64,000 nt of DNA from Hyphomicrobiales bacterium (GTDB lineage Bacteria; Pseudomonadota; Alphaproteobacteria; Rhizobiales; Beijerinckiaceae), in the NCBI GenBank assembly GCA_900473415.1, contig UCLR01000036.1:62001-126000 (forward strand), written 5' to 3'. This document shows positions 46,601 to 54,526 of this stretch, piece after piece. Made by a program: the position numbers and the translations under genes. Within the stretch, counting starts at the first letter, position 1. Each line of letters begins with the position of its first letter. The notes below the pieces were generated by a model. That model searched no databases. It was not told the origin of the DNA and saw only the letters and a list, made by a program, of their open reading frames with translations.

Positions 46601-46776
46601 ACCGAACAGTACGGACAGGTATTTCGTGTTTCGGTGGTGCGCGCCAGCTTGAAGGGCCGCACGGCCTGGGCAAGTGCCTCCTCGGCACCCCCGAACCCGA
46701 GCGCGGCGACGGCAGAACCGCCCAAGCCCGCACCTGCGGCTTTCAGAAACTGGCGGCGCGAGAGCTCATGCAGCAT
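43693..46776 (-). CDS. fdnG: Selenocysteine-containing formate dehydrogenase-N catalytic (alpha) subunit
   Basis: FdnG oxidises formate to CO2 in the periplasm with a molybdo- or tungsto-bis-MGD centre. The 1027-residue product (E. coli FdnG is 1015) is read through an in-frame TGA at 46177-46179 as selenocysteine, residue 200. The codon is flanked by FDNQARV and [19 protein letters not shown], matching the Sec site of E. coli FdnG. It starts at ATG 46776, after GGGAGG. A Tat signal ([19 protein letters not shown]) and a 4Fe-4S motif ([10 protein letters not shown] with LCPKGS) follow. Automated calling would split the gene in two at the TGA. The operon continues with fdnH, fdnI, fdhE and the sel genes. 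Confidence 0.97.
46148..46179 (-). promoter_or_regulatory. Sec UGA codon and bacterial SECIS hairpin in fdnG
   Basis: On the minus strand, TGA at 46179-46177 is followed 11 bases later by GGTGGCCAGTCTGGCCCC (46165-46148). This folds as GG, a bulged T, GGCCA, loop GTC, then TGGCC and CC. The bulged U and the GU at the top of the stem match the SelB-binding features of the E. coli fdhF and fdnG SECIS. Confidence 0.92.
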
Positions 46777-47309
46777 CTCAACCTCCCAGACGAACAGAAC
46801 GGTGCTATTCAATTTGGAAGAATGAAACTCTGGCGCCGAGGCGTCAAGACGAGACTTTGGTTGAGCGAGGGCGCGCTGCGTATGGTGGGCATCACAGCGC
46901 CGCGACCAGAATATTGCATTGCAACAAAATCTGTATTGCGGCGAGGGGGATGCTGAAAAGCATTGGCACTTTGTTCTGGCCGCCTGGGCACTGTTCTGGC
47001 GCAGCGCCCGATGAAGAAGCACCGCCGTCGAAGGATATTTGCGTCGTTGGCTCTGGGGAGGCGGGTATTTATTGCCTAAGAACTAGGCTGAATTCATCGG
47101 CGAGCCCGGCCGTTGCTTCCGCGGCGCGGATCGGCCCGACGAATCCCGGCGTTATCCGCTATAGCCGAGCGGGTCGAGCGTCCGGGCCGGGAGCGTTCCC
47201 CGCCGCATGAGGTCGGGCGGCACGGCCGGACCGGAATGCCGCGCTCCGGCATCGCGTTCCGTTCGCTCCCCCGGCCTGCGGCCGCCCGATCCCCTGGTGT
47301 CTGCGGCGC
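46777..47309. promoter_or_regulatory. Intergenic region upstream of fdnG
   Basis: I see no gene here. GGGAGG before ATG 46776 is the fdnG ribosome site. Two direct copies of TGTTCTGGC lie at 46972 and 46992, exactly 20 bases apart, each preceded by GGCAC. A TTGCA-T-TGCAA inverted repeat lies at 46914. These could bind an activator of the fdn operon. I could not place a convincing sigma-70 or sigma-54 promoter. Confidence 0.45.
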
Positions 47310-48410
47310 ATGGCACCGGTGTTCGGCCATGCGCTTGTAACGCCTTGCGAAGCATGGTCAGCATGGCCTGGTTATTCCGGCTGTCACGAGGTGGGTGTGC
47401 CGCTCGACGAGGCCTTGAGACAGTTGCGTGCCCGCGAGGCGGAACTGGCGCGAGTACAGCGGATCGGCCGGATCGGCGGGCTCGAGGTCGACCTGCGCGG
47501 CGGGCAGTTCCGCAACCGGCGTTCCCCCGAATATCTCGCGGTGCATGGACTGCCCCCTGAGGCGGCGAACGAGACCCATGAGGACTGGGTCGCCCGGATC
47601 CACCCGCAGGATCGGGAGCGGGTGGTCAGCCATTTCCAACGGACCGTGCTCAGCCGGGAACGGGACTACGAGGTCGAGTATCGCATCATCCGCCCGTCCG
47701 ATGGCGAGGTGCGCTGGATCATGGCCAAGGCCGAGATCGAGCGGGACGCGGAGGGCAATCCGCTCCGGCTCGTCGGCGCCCATATCGACATCACGGCGCG
47801 GCGCTTGGCCGAGGAGCAGCGGGAACTGATCGCCCGTGAGCTTCAGCACCGGATCGCGAACATCTTCACTGTGGTCAGCAGCCTCGTCACCATGTCGGCG
47901 CGTGCCGAGCCCGCGGCGCGCGGCTTTGCCGACGAGATTGTCGGCAGGCTCGGCGCGCTGCACCGCGCGCACAGCCTGGTCCTCGACAAGGGTGGGCCAG
48001 GCGGCGACACGTTGGGCGGCCTGCTCGGGCGGCTGGTTTCGCCCTATGTCGACTATGGCGCGGAGCGCGTCGTTGTTGCGGGTGACGATCCCGCTGTTGG
48101 CCGCGCCGCCACGATGGCGATCGCGCTCGTCGTCCACGAACTCGCGACCAACGCCGTGAAATACGGCGCCCTGTCGGTGCCCGAAGGTAGCGTCCGCATC
48201 GAGATCAGCTCGTCGCCCGAGACGACCCACCTTCGCTGGATGGAACGGGGTGGGCCGGCCGTATCGGCCGCCCCGACGAGGCAGGGCTTCGGCAGCGTGC
48301 TGGTGGAGCGGGCGGCGCGCGCCCAGCTCGCCGCCAGCCTGACTCTGGACTGGCAACCTTCGGGGCTGTCGTTTCTGCTGGAGATGTCGACGGAGCGGCT
48401 GACCGCGTAG
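47310..48410 (+). CDS. HWE-family histidine kinase with PAS sensor
   Basis: This 366-residue (or 337, if GTG 47397 is the start) soluble kinase has a PAS/PAC domain (about residues 50-165, RSPEYLAVHGLPPEAANET to LRLVGAHIDITARR). The HWE kinase core follows, with the phospho-His in ELQHRIANIFTVVSSLV near 178, HELATNAVKYGALS near 275, and the defining Trp-Glu in RWMERGGP. It has no TM helix. HWE kinases in this class often sense light, redox or stress; no partner regulator is adjacent. It lies between the fdn and TRAP loci without clear linkage to either. Confidence 0.85.
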   Translation: MAPVFGHALVTPCEAWSAWPGYSGCHEVGVPLDEALRQLRAREAELARVQRIGRIGGLEVDLRGGQFRNRRSPEYLAVHGLPPEAANETHEDWVARIHPQDRERVVSHFQRTVLSRERDYEVEYRIIRPSDGEVRWIMAKAEIERDAEGNPLRLVGAHIDITARRLAEEQRELIARELQHRIANIFTVVSSLVTMSARAEPAARGFADEIVGRLGALHRAHSLVLDKGGPGGDTLGGLLGRLVSPYVDYGAERVVVAGDDPAVGRAATMAIALVVHELATNAVKYGALSVPEGSVRIEISSSPETTHLRWMERGGPAVSAAPTRQGFGSVLVERAARAQLAASLTLDWQPSGLSFLLEMSTERLTA

Positions 48411-48469
48411 GCAATCGGACCCGAAGAGATCGCCGCGCGTCCCGCAGGAGGCGCGGCGATCCAGCGTCG

Positions 48470-49762
48470 TCAGCCGCCCATCATCTGGCGCGGCAGCCAG
48501 AGGATGATCTCCGGCCAGGCGACCAGCACGGCGATGATGATGATGTGCGCGATGAAATGGGGCAGCGAGCCGCGGAAGATCTCCTGCACCGGCCGGCCGG
48601 AATAGCGGGCGACGACGAAGCAGTTGAGCCCGATCGGTGGCGTGATCATGCCGACCTCGGCCGTCACGATCTTGATGATGCCGAACCAGAGCGGATCGAA
48701 GCCGAGCACCTTGATCAGCGGCAGCACGATCGGCACCGTCAGCACCAGGATCGCGATCTGGTCCATGAACATGCCGAGGATGATGTAGCCGCACAGGATC
48801 AGGGAGATGATCAACCAGCGCGACACTTCGAGCGCGCCGACCCAGGCGACGAGATTCTGCGTGACCTGGGTCAGCGTGAAGAAGTAGCCGAAGATATGGG
48901 CGCCGAGCAGGATCATCACGATCATGCAGGTGCCGTTGGCCGAGCGGCGCAGCACTTTAACCAGTGCCGGCACCGTTAGCTTGCGATACCAGCCGGCGAT
49001 GGCCAACGCTCCGGTCGCACCCAGCGCCGAGGCTTCGGTCGGCGTCGCGATGCCGGTGTAGATCACGCCGGTGACGGCGCCGAACAGCACGACCATCGGT
49101 CCGACGACCCTGAGCCAGGCGATCTTCTCGCGCCACGGCACGGGCTTGGCCGGCGGGGCGCGCGAAGGATCGAGCAGGACGAGCACATAGACGGTCGCCA
49201 TGATCGTCAGCATCACGAGGATGCCCGGGATGATGCCGCCGATGAGCAGGCCGCCGATATTCACCTCGGCTAGCAGCCCGTAGATCACCAGCGCGACGCT
49301 GGGCGGGATCAGCATGGCGAGCGTGCCGGAGATCGCGACCACGCCGCCGGCCATGGCCGGCTCGTAGCCCTGCTTCAGCATTGCCGGCAGCGAGGTGGCC
49401 GAGAGCGTGGCGGCCGAGGCCGTGCTCGTGCCGCAGATCGCGCCGAAGCCGGCGCCGGCGAGCGCCGTCGCCATGGCGAGCCCGCCGCGGACACGCCCCA
49501 TCCAGGCGGCGGTCGCGCGGAAGAGGTCATCGGCGACGCCGCTGAGCAGGACGAGCTCCGCCATCAGCAGGAACATCGGGATGGTGATCAGCTCATAGGC
49601 GCTGACGGTGGAGAGCGGCGCGGTCTGCAGGATGCCGGAAAGGATCGGCATCCCGCCGACGAGGTAGAGGCCGAGGATGCCGGAAGCCGTCATCGCGAAG
49701 CCGACCGGCGTGCCGATGGCGAGCAGAATGAACAGCGTAGCGAGGCCGATGGCGACGATCAT
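48470..49762 (-). CDS. dctM: TRAP transporter large permease DctM
   Basis: This 430-residue membrane protein forms the substrate channel of a TRAP carboxylate importer driven by a sodium or proton gradient. It has about 12 TM helices. The family pattern shows in GGVVAISGTLAMLIPPSVAL and in FVVARYSGRPVQEIFRGSLP. ATG 49762 overlaps the dctQ stop by four bases. It is the last gene of the acyl-CoA synthetase-dctP-dctQ-dctM operon. Confidence 0.95.
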   Translation of the reverse strand: MIVAIGLATLFILLAIGTPVGFAMTASGILGLYLVGGMPILSGILQTAPLSTVSAYELITIPMFLLMAELVLLSGVADDLFRATAAWMGRVRGGLAMATALAGAGFGAICGTSTASAATLSATSLPAMLKQGYEPAMAGGVVAISGTLAMLIPPSVALVIYGLLAEVNIGGLLIGGIIPGILVMLTIMATVYVLVLLDPSRAPPAKPVPWREKIAWLRVVGPMVVLFGAVTGVIYTGIATPTEASALGATGALAIAGWYRKLTVPALVKVLRRSANGTCMIVMILLGAHIFGYFFTLTQVTQNLVAWVGALEVSRWLIISLILCGYIILGMFMDQIAILVLTVPIVLPLIKVLGFDPLWFGIIKIVTAEVGMITPPIGLNCFVVARYSGRPVQEIFRGSLPHFIAHIIIIAVLVAWPEIILWLPRQMMGG

Positions 49763-50307
49763 TCGAAGCGCTCCTTGTCGCCGTGGTGACCTATGCTCAA
49801 GGGGATCAGCGAACTGCCGGTGGTGAGGTCGATGACGTGGCCGACGAAATGGACGGCGAGCCGCAGGGCCAGGAGCCCGCAGCCGAGCGGCACCAGGGCA
49901 TTCGCTGGCCATGTCGGCCAGGGGATCGCGCCGGAGAGCACGTCGTTCTCGGAGAAGGCTTCGATGGTCTTTAACGCGCCGAACCACGCGATCAGCACGA
50001 AGATGACGGTGCCGACAGCAGTCGTGACGATCTCGCTCAGCCGGATCCCGGTCTTCGGAAACGTCTGCTGCAGGATGTCGACATTGACATGGGCGCCCTC
50101 GCTATAGGCCGCCGAGAGCGAGAAGTAGAAGACCGCGGCGACCAGATAGAGCGAGATCAGGTCGTAGGCCCAGGAGAGCGGGCTGTGGAAGAGATAGCGC
50201 ATCAGCACGTCGCAGAAGACCACGATCATCATCGTGATCATCGCGGCGCCGGCGAGCCAGCCCAGGGCGTTCTCGACCAGGGCGAGCAGGCGCAGGATCG
50301 GTTTCAT
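49759..50307 (-). CDS. dctQ: TRAP transporter small permease DctQ
   Basis: This 182-residue inner-membrane protein has four TM helices (for example AGAAMITMMIVVFCDVLMRY and EIVTTAVGTVIFVLIAWFGA), the normal layout of DctQ, which joins DctM. ATG 50307 lies 56 bases after the dctP stop; the frame runs further upstream without protein character. Its stop overlaps the dctM start. Confidence 0.93.
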   Translation of the reverse strand: MKPILRLLALVENALGWLAGAAMITMMIVVFCDVLMRYLFHSPLSWAYDLISLYLVAAVFYFSLSAAYSEGAHVNVDILQQTFPKTGIRLSEIVTTAVGTVIFVLIAWFGALKTIEAFSENDVLSGAIPWPTWPANALVPLGCGLLALRLAVHFVGHVIDLTTGSSLIPLSIGHHGDKERFE

Positions 50308-50363
50308 GGATATGTCCTTGCGGGAGGAGGCCGGCGCGGAGGACGCCGGCCCGGCCGTCTCGT

Positions 50364-51389
50364 TCAGCCGCCGGCGGCCTTGAGGATGCCCTGGAACTCC
50401 TTCAGGACCTCGGTTCCCTTCTTGCCGCGCCCATCGAGCCCCTTGGCCCATTCGGCGCCGACGTCGCCGAGCTTGGACGCGACGGAGGCCTTCGTCGCGG
50501 CCGGCAGCGGAGCGAAGGTCACGCCCGCATCTTTCAGCTTCTGCTTGGTCTCGGCTTCCTGCTGGTCGACCGCCGCGCAGGCCGAGCGGTTCGTCTCCTC
50601 GGCGGCGTCGAGCATCGCCTTCTGGATCTCGGGCGTGAGCTTGGCCCAGGCCTGATCGCTGATCGAATAGGCGACGATGAAGCTGCCGAAGTTCTCGCCC
50701 TCGGTGGAGTACTTCACCAGCTTCTCGACATTGTAGGAGATCACGCTGTCGAGCGGGAACAGCACGCCGTCGAGCGTGCCGCGCGAGAGCGATTCATAGG
50801 TTTCGGGCGCCGCCATCCGCACGGGTGTGGCGCCGATGCTGCGCAGCGTCAGGTCCTGCGCGCCGCCGGTCGAGCGCAGCTTCTGCCCCTTGAGATCCTG
50901 TTCGGCGGCGATCGGGGTCTTGGCGGTCAGGATCTGATAGGGCGGCAGCGCCACGGCGAGCAGCAGCTTGATCTTGTTGGGTGCATAGTCCTGTTGGCCG
51001 ACGAGGCCGTTGCGCGCCGCTTGCAGATAGGCCCGCGTGCCCTCGCAGGAGGTCTTGAAGCCGCCGGGCAGCATCGCGACCTCGGAGGCGACCATCTTGT
51101 CGGAGACATAGGCGGGCGCGACATAGCCGATCTCGGCGACGCCGGTCTGGGTCAGCTTCAGCATGTCGGCGGCCTTGCCGAGCTGCTGGCTCGGGAAATA
51201 CTCGAAGGTGACGGCGCCGTTGGTGCGCTTCGTCACCTCGGCCATCCAGGGCTGGATGATCAGCTTCACCAGATAGTGGCCGGCCGGGAAGGAATCGGCC
51301 ACGCGCAGCTTGCTCTGCGCGAGGGAAGGCGTCGTCAGTGCGCAAAGCGCGGTCGCGGCAAGGCAGGCGGCCTTGAGAGTCCTCGTCAT
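50364..51389 (-). CDS. dctP: TRAP transporter periplasmic binding protein DctP
   Basis: This 341-residue protein captures a carboxylate for import. It has a signal peptide (LKAACLAATALCALTTPSLA) and the DctP fold, with FPSQQLGKAADMLKLTQTGV near residue 66. LRSTGGAQDLTLRSIGATPV near 170 supplies the carboxylate-binding Arg region. Two cysteines may form a disulphide. Linkage to an acyl-CoA synthetase and the divergent CoA-ester gene set suggests a dicarboxylate or branched acid substrate. Confidence 0.93.
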   Translation of the reverse strand: MTRTLKAACLAATALCALTTPSLAQSKLRVADSFPAGHYLVKLIIQPWMAEVTKRTNGAVTFEYFPSQQLGKAADMLKLTQTGVAEIGYVAPAYVSDKMVASEVAMLPGGFKTSCEGTRAYLQAARNGLVGQQDYAPNKIKLLLAVALPPYQILTAKTPIAAEQDLKGQKLRSTGGAQDLTLRSIGATPVRMAAPETYESLSRGTLDGVLFPLDSVISYNVEKLVKYSTEGENFGSFIVAYSISDQAWAKLTPEIQKAMLDAAEETNRSACAAVDQQEAETKQKLKDAGVTFAPLPAATKASVASKLGDVGAEWAKGLDGRGKKGTEVLKEFQGILKAAGG

Positions 51390-51447
51390 GTCGTTCCTCC
51401 GGTGGTGATGAGGCGCGTTGCGGTCGCGCTCTTTCGGGATGGGGTGG

Positions 51448-52974
51448 TCAGGCTGTCAGGCGGCGCAGCTCCGTCTTCAGGATCTTGCCGTATGAGTTCT
51501 TCGGCAGCGCCTCGAGGAAGAGGTACTGCTTGGGCTTCTTGAAGCGGGCGATATGGGCCTCGCAGAGCGCGTCGAGCTCGCGCTCGCTGACGGTGGCGCC
51601 CTCGCGCAGGCTGACCGCGGCGACGACGATCTCGCCCCAGTCCGCATGCTTGCGCCCGAAGACCGCGACCTCGGAGACAGCGTCGTGCTGCAGCAGCACC
51701 TCCTCGACCTCGCGAGGGTAGATGTTGACGCCGCCGGAGATGATCACGTCCTTGGAGCGATCCTTCAGCGTGAGCAGCCCGTTCTCGTCGAGAGAACCGA
51801 GATCGCCGGTATGCAGCCAGCCGCCGCGCAGGGCCGCGGCGGTCGCCTCCGGATTGTTCCAGTAGCCGCTCATCACCGTGTCGCCGCGCACCAGCACCTC
51901 GCCGATCTCGCCCGCGGGCAAGGGCCGATCGTCGCCGCCGGCGATCCTGAGCGACACGATGGCCTGCGCATAGCCGACCGAACCCAAGCGCCGGTCGAGG
52001 CCGCCGTCGCCGTTCTCGGCGTGGAGATGCCGCGGCAGCACGGTGATGGTCATCGGGCTCTCGCCCTGGCCGTAGATCTGGACGAGGCGCTGGCCGAAGA
52101 TGTCGAGCGCCCGTCGGCTGTCCTCGACATACATCGGCCCGCCGCCATAGATGATCGTCTTCAAGCCAGCCCGCTCGGCCTCGCCGACGACGCCCGCATT
52201 CATCAGCCGCGTCACGATCGTCGGCGCGGCGAAGAAGGCGCAGCCCTTGTGGCTGCGCAGCAGCGCGGCGAGCTCGGCCGGATCGAACTTGCCGCTCTCC
52301 GGCACCACCTGCGCCGCCATGCCGGCGACATGCGGCAGGGCGTAGAGGCCGGAGCCATGCGAGAGCGGCGCCGGATGCAGGATACAGTCCTGGGGAGAGA
52401 CCGTGTCGACCTCGGCGAGATAACCCAGCGTCATGGCGAGCAGGTTGCGGTGCGAGAGCACGGCGCCCTTTGAGCGCCCCGTCGTGCCGCTGGTGTAGAA
52501 TAGCCAGGCCGGATCGCCTGCGGCGCCGTCATGCTCGCCCGCCTCATCGAAATCCGCGAGCGCGCGATAATCGGCATCGTCGACGAGCAGCGCCGTGGGC
52601 TTCGTCGTCTGCATGAAGCCGATGGCATCCTGCACCGTGGCGGCGAGGTCTGCGGTGACGAAGACGAGCGCCGCGCCGGAATCGTCGAGGATATGGGCGA
52701 TCTCGCGGGCATGGAGCTTGGCGTTGACCGGCACGCAGATCAGCCCGGCACGCCAGCAGGCAAAAAGCAGAGCGAGATAAGCCGGACAGTTGCGCATCAC
52801 CAGCGCGACGCGGTCGCCGGGCTTCATCCCATGGCGTCCGGCTAAGCCCGCCGCGATCCGGGCCGAGAGCGAGGCAAGCTCGCGGAAGCTCCAGACGGGG
52901 CGCTCGCCCTCGAACACCGCCGTCCGATGCGGGAGGACGCGCGCTGCCCGGCCGAGGAGGGCGGCGATGTTCAT
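51448..52974 (-). CDS. Acyl-CoA synthetase (AMP-forming)
   Basis: This 508-residue enzyme of the ANL family activates a carboxylic acid to its CoA thioester with ATP. The AMP-binding motif is FYTSGTTGRSKGAVLSH near residue 160. IYGQGESPMTI, HTGDLGSLDENGLL and KDRSKDVIISGGVNIYP are the later core motifs, and the catalytic Lys is in LPKNSYGKILK near the C-terminus. ATG 52974 matches the family start. It is the first gene of the operon with the TRAP transporter, so it probably acts on the imported acid. Confidence 0.93.
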   Translation of the reverse strand: MNIAALLGRAARVLPHRTAVFEGERPVWSFRELASLSARIAAGLAGRHGMKPGDRVALVMRNCPAYLALLFACWRAGLICVPVNAKLHAREIAHILDDSGAALVFVTADLAATVQDAIGFMQTTKPTALLVDDADYRALADFDEAGEHDGAAGDPAWLFYTSGTTGRSKGAVLSHRNLLAMTLGYLAEVDTVSPQDCILHPAPLSHGSGLYALPHVAGMAAQVVPESGKFDPAELAALLRSHKGCAFFAAPTIVTRLMNAGVVGEAERAGLKTIIYGGGPMYVEDSRRALDIFGQRLVQIYGQGESPMTITVLPRHLHAENGDGGLDRRLGSVGYAQAIVSLRIAGGDDRPLPAGEIGEVLVRGDTVMSGYWNNPEATAAALRGGWLHTGDLGSLDENGLLTLKDRSKDVIISGGVNIYPREVEEVLLQHDAVSEVAVFGRKHADWGEIVVAAVSLREGATVSERELDALCEAHIARFKKPKQYLFLEALPKNSYGKILKTELRRLTA

Positions 52975-53291
52975 CCTGTCACGGCTCCTCGCCGAGCGGG
53001 GCGCACCCTGGAATTCACGACGGCGGTCACGGATCCCTCCGTTCACGGACTGGGCGGATATGTACACAATCATGAATTTTCAAGTCAACCGCGCGGCTTG
53101 CCGCTTGCCAGCGCGGTTGCCACCTACAACGCTTTGAAATCACAACTTAAATCCACATTCCATGAGGCGATGCCTTGTACTGCATCGCACCAATTCGTTG
53201 TCGCGCCGCAGCATAGAATGCATCTTTTCTGAACGATGAATCTCTGTATATGAATTCAAGGCTGGCCGGCGACGGCCTGAAAGGATGAGGC
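52975..53291. promoter_or_regulatory. Divergent control region of the CoA-ester catabolic locus
   Basis: No gene lies in this stretch. It is more AT-rich than its flanks. Two perfect inverted repeats are visible: CAACCGCGC at 53086 with GCGCGGTTG at 53111, and GCGATGC at 53167 with GCATCGC at 53182. TGTACA is at 53061. The region separates the synthetase-TRAP operon from the CoA-transferase operon and is the likely target of the IclR regulator encoded at its end. Confidence 0.55.
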
Positions 53292-54515
53292 ATGGGTCCG
53301 CTCGCAGGCATCAAGATCATCGACATGACCTCGGTCCTGATGGGCCCCTACGCGACCCAGATTCTGGGCGACATGGGGGCGGACGTGATCAAGGTCGAGG
53401 CGCCGGACGGCGACGTCACCCGTCAGATCGCGCCTTCGCGGAATCCCGGCATGGGGGCGATCTATCTCAATGCCAATCGCAACAAGCGCAGCATCTGCCT
53501 CGACCTGAAGCAGCCCGCCGGGCGCGAGACGCTCCTGAAGCTCGCGGCGAATGCCGACGTGCTCGTCTACAACATCCGCCCGCAGGCGATGCGCCGCCTC
53601 GGACTCGATTATGAAACGCTGGCCGCGATCAATCCGCGGCTGGTCTATGCCGGCCTGTTCGGCTTCGGCCAGGGCGGACCCTATGCTGCCAAGCCCGCCT
53701 ATGACGACCTGATCCAGGGTGCCTCGGTGATGTCCGCGCTGATCGCGCGGGCAGGGGACGGTACGCCGCGCTATGTACCCACCGCCGTCGCCGATCGTGT
53801 CGTGGGCCTGGCGGCCGTCGGCGCGATCTGCGCGACGCTGGTCAATCGCGACCGCACGGGGCTCGGCCAGCAGGTCGATATCCCGATGTTCGAGACCATG
53901 GTCGGCTTCGTGCTCGGCGACCATCTCGGCGGCCTGACCTTTGAGCCGCCGATCGGTGGTGGCGGCTATCCGCGCCAGCTCTCGCCGGATCGGCGCCCCT
54001 ATCGCACCAGCGACGGCTATGTCTGCGCCCTGATCTACACCGACAAGCAGTGGACGAGCTTCCTGGAGGCGATCGGCCAGGCCGAGCTGCCGGAACGCGA
54101 CCCGCGCTTCGCGAACTTCGCCAACCGGAGCGCCAATATCGACCATGTCTATGGCGAGCTCAGCCGCATCTTCCTCGAGCGCAGCACGGCCGGGTGGCTG
54201 GAACTTCTGGAGCGCGCCGACATCCCCTCCATGCCGATGCATGACTTCGACAGCGTGCTGGAGGACCCGCATCTGCGCGAAACCGGCTTCTTCCAGATGG
54301 TCGATCACCCGACCGAGGGCAAGCTTCGGACGATGCGGCTGGCGGCCGATTGGTCGCGCACCCCTGCCGAGATCACGCGCCTGCAGCCCAGCAAGGGCGA
54401 GGACGGAGTCGCGATCCTGCGTGAGGCAGGTTTCAGCGAAGACGAGATCAAGGAGCTGGCGGCAGAGCACGCGTTGCTGACGCCGGAGCGGAACGACGCC
54501 GCCGCGGCAGGCTGA
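53292..54515 (+). CDS. Class III (CaiB/BaiF) CoA transferase
   Basis: This 407-residue enzyme moves CoA between carboxylic acids. It has the family N-terminus (IKIIDMTSVLMGPYATQILG, DMGADVIKVEAP). The segment YAAKPAYDDLIQGASVMSAL near residue 140 carries the catalytic Asp in YDDLIQ. The length is typical. AGGATGAGG precedes ATG 53292. It is the first gene of the plus-strand operon. In Pseudomonas aeruginosa the itaconate CoA transferase belongs to this class, so that role is possible. Confidence 0.92.
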   Translation: MGPLAGIKIIDMTSVLMGPYATQILGDMGADVIKVEAPDGDVTRQIAPSRNPGMGAIYLNANRNKRSICLDLKQPAGRETLLKLAANADVLVYNIRPQAMRRLGLDYETLAAINPRLVYAGLFGFGQGGPYAAKPAYDDLIQGASVMSALIARAGDGTPRYVPTAVADRVVGLAAVGAICATLVNRDRTGLGQQVDIPMFETMVGFVLGDHLGGLTFEPPIGGGGYPRQLSPDRRPYRTSDGYVCALIYTDKQWTSFLEAIGQAELPERDPRFANFANRSANIDHVYGELSRIFLERSTAGWLELLERADIPSMPMHDFDSVLEDPHLRETGFFQMVDHPTEGKLRTMRLAADWSRTPAEITRLQPSKGEDGVAILREAGFSEDEIKELAAEHALLTPERNDAAAAG

Positions 54516-54526
54516 GGAGCGGGCAG

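Noticed and set aside
43834..46956. Two long open frames opposite fdnG
   Set aside because: FdnG is a full-length recognised selenoprotein; the antisense frames have Arg/Val/Asp-rich composition without domains.
46961..46985. A sigma-54 promoter upstream of fdnG
   Set aside because: TGGCAC is present, but no TTGC lies at the required spacing on the same strand.
46177..47022. Reading the N-terminal part of fdnG as a separate or broken gene with a start at 47022
   Set aside because: The TGA is a Sec codon with a SECIS hairpin, and the extra upstream residues lack protein character; ATG 46776 has a strong ribosome site and the Tat signal.
47094..47364. Several short overlapping frames before the HWE kinase gene
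   Set aside because: They are Arg/Pro/Gly-rich in all frames and carry no start signals or family similarity.
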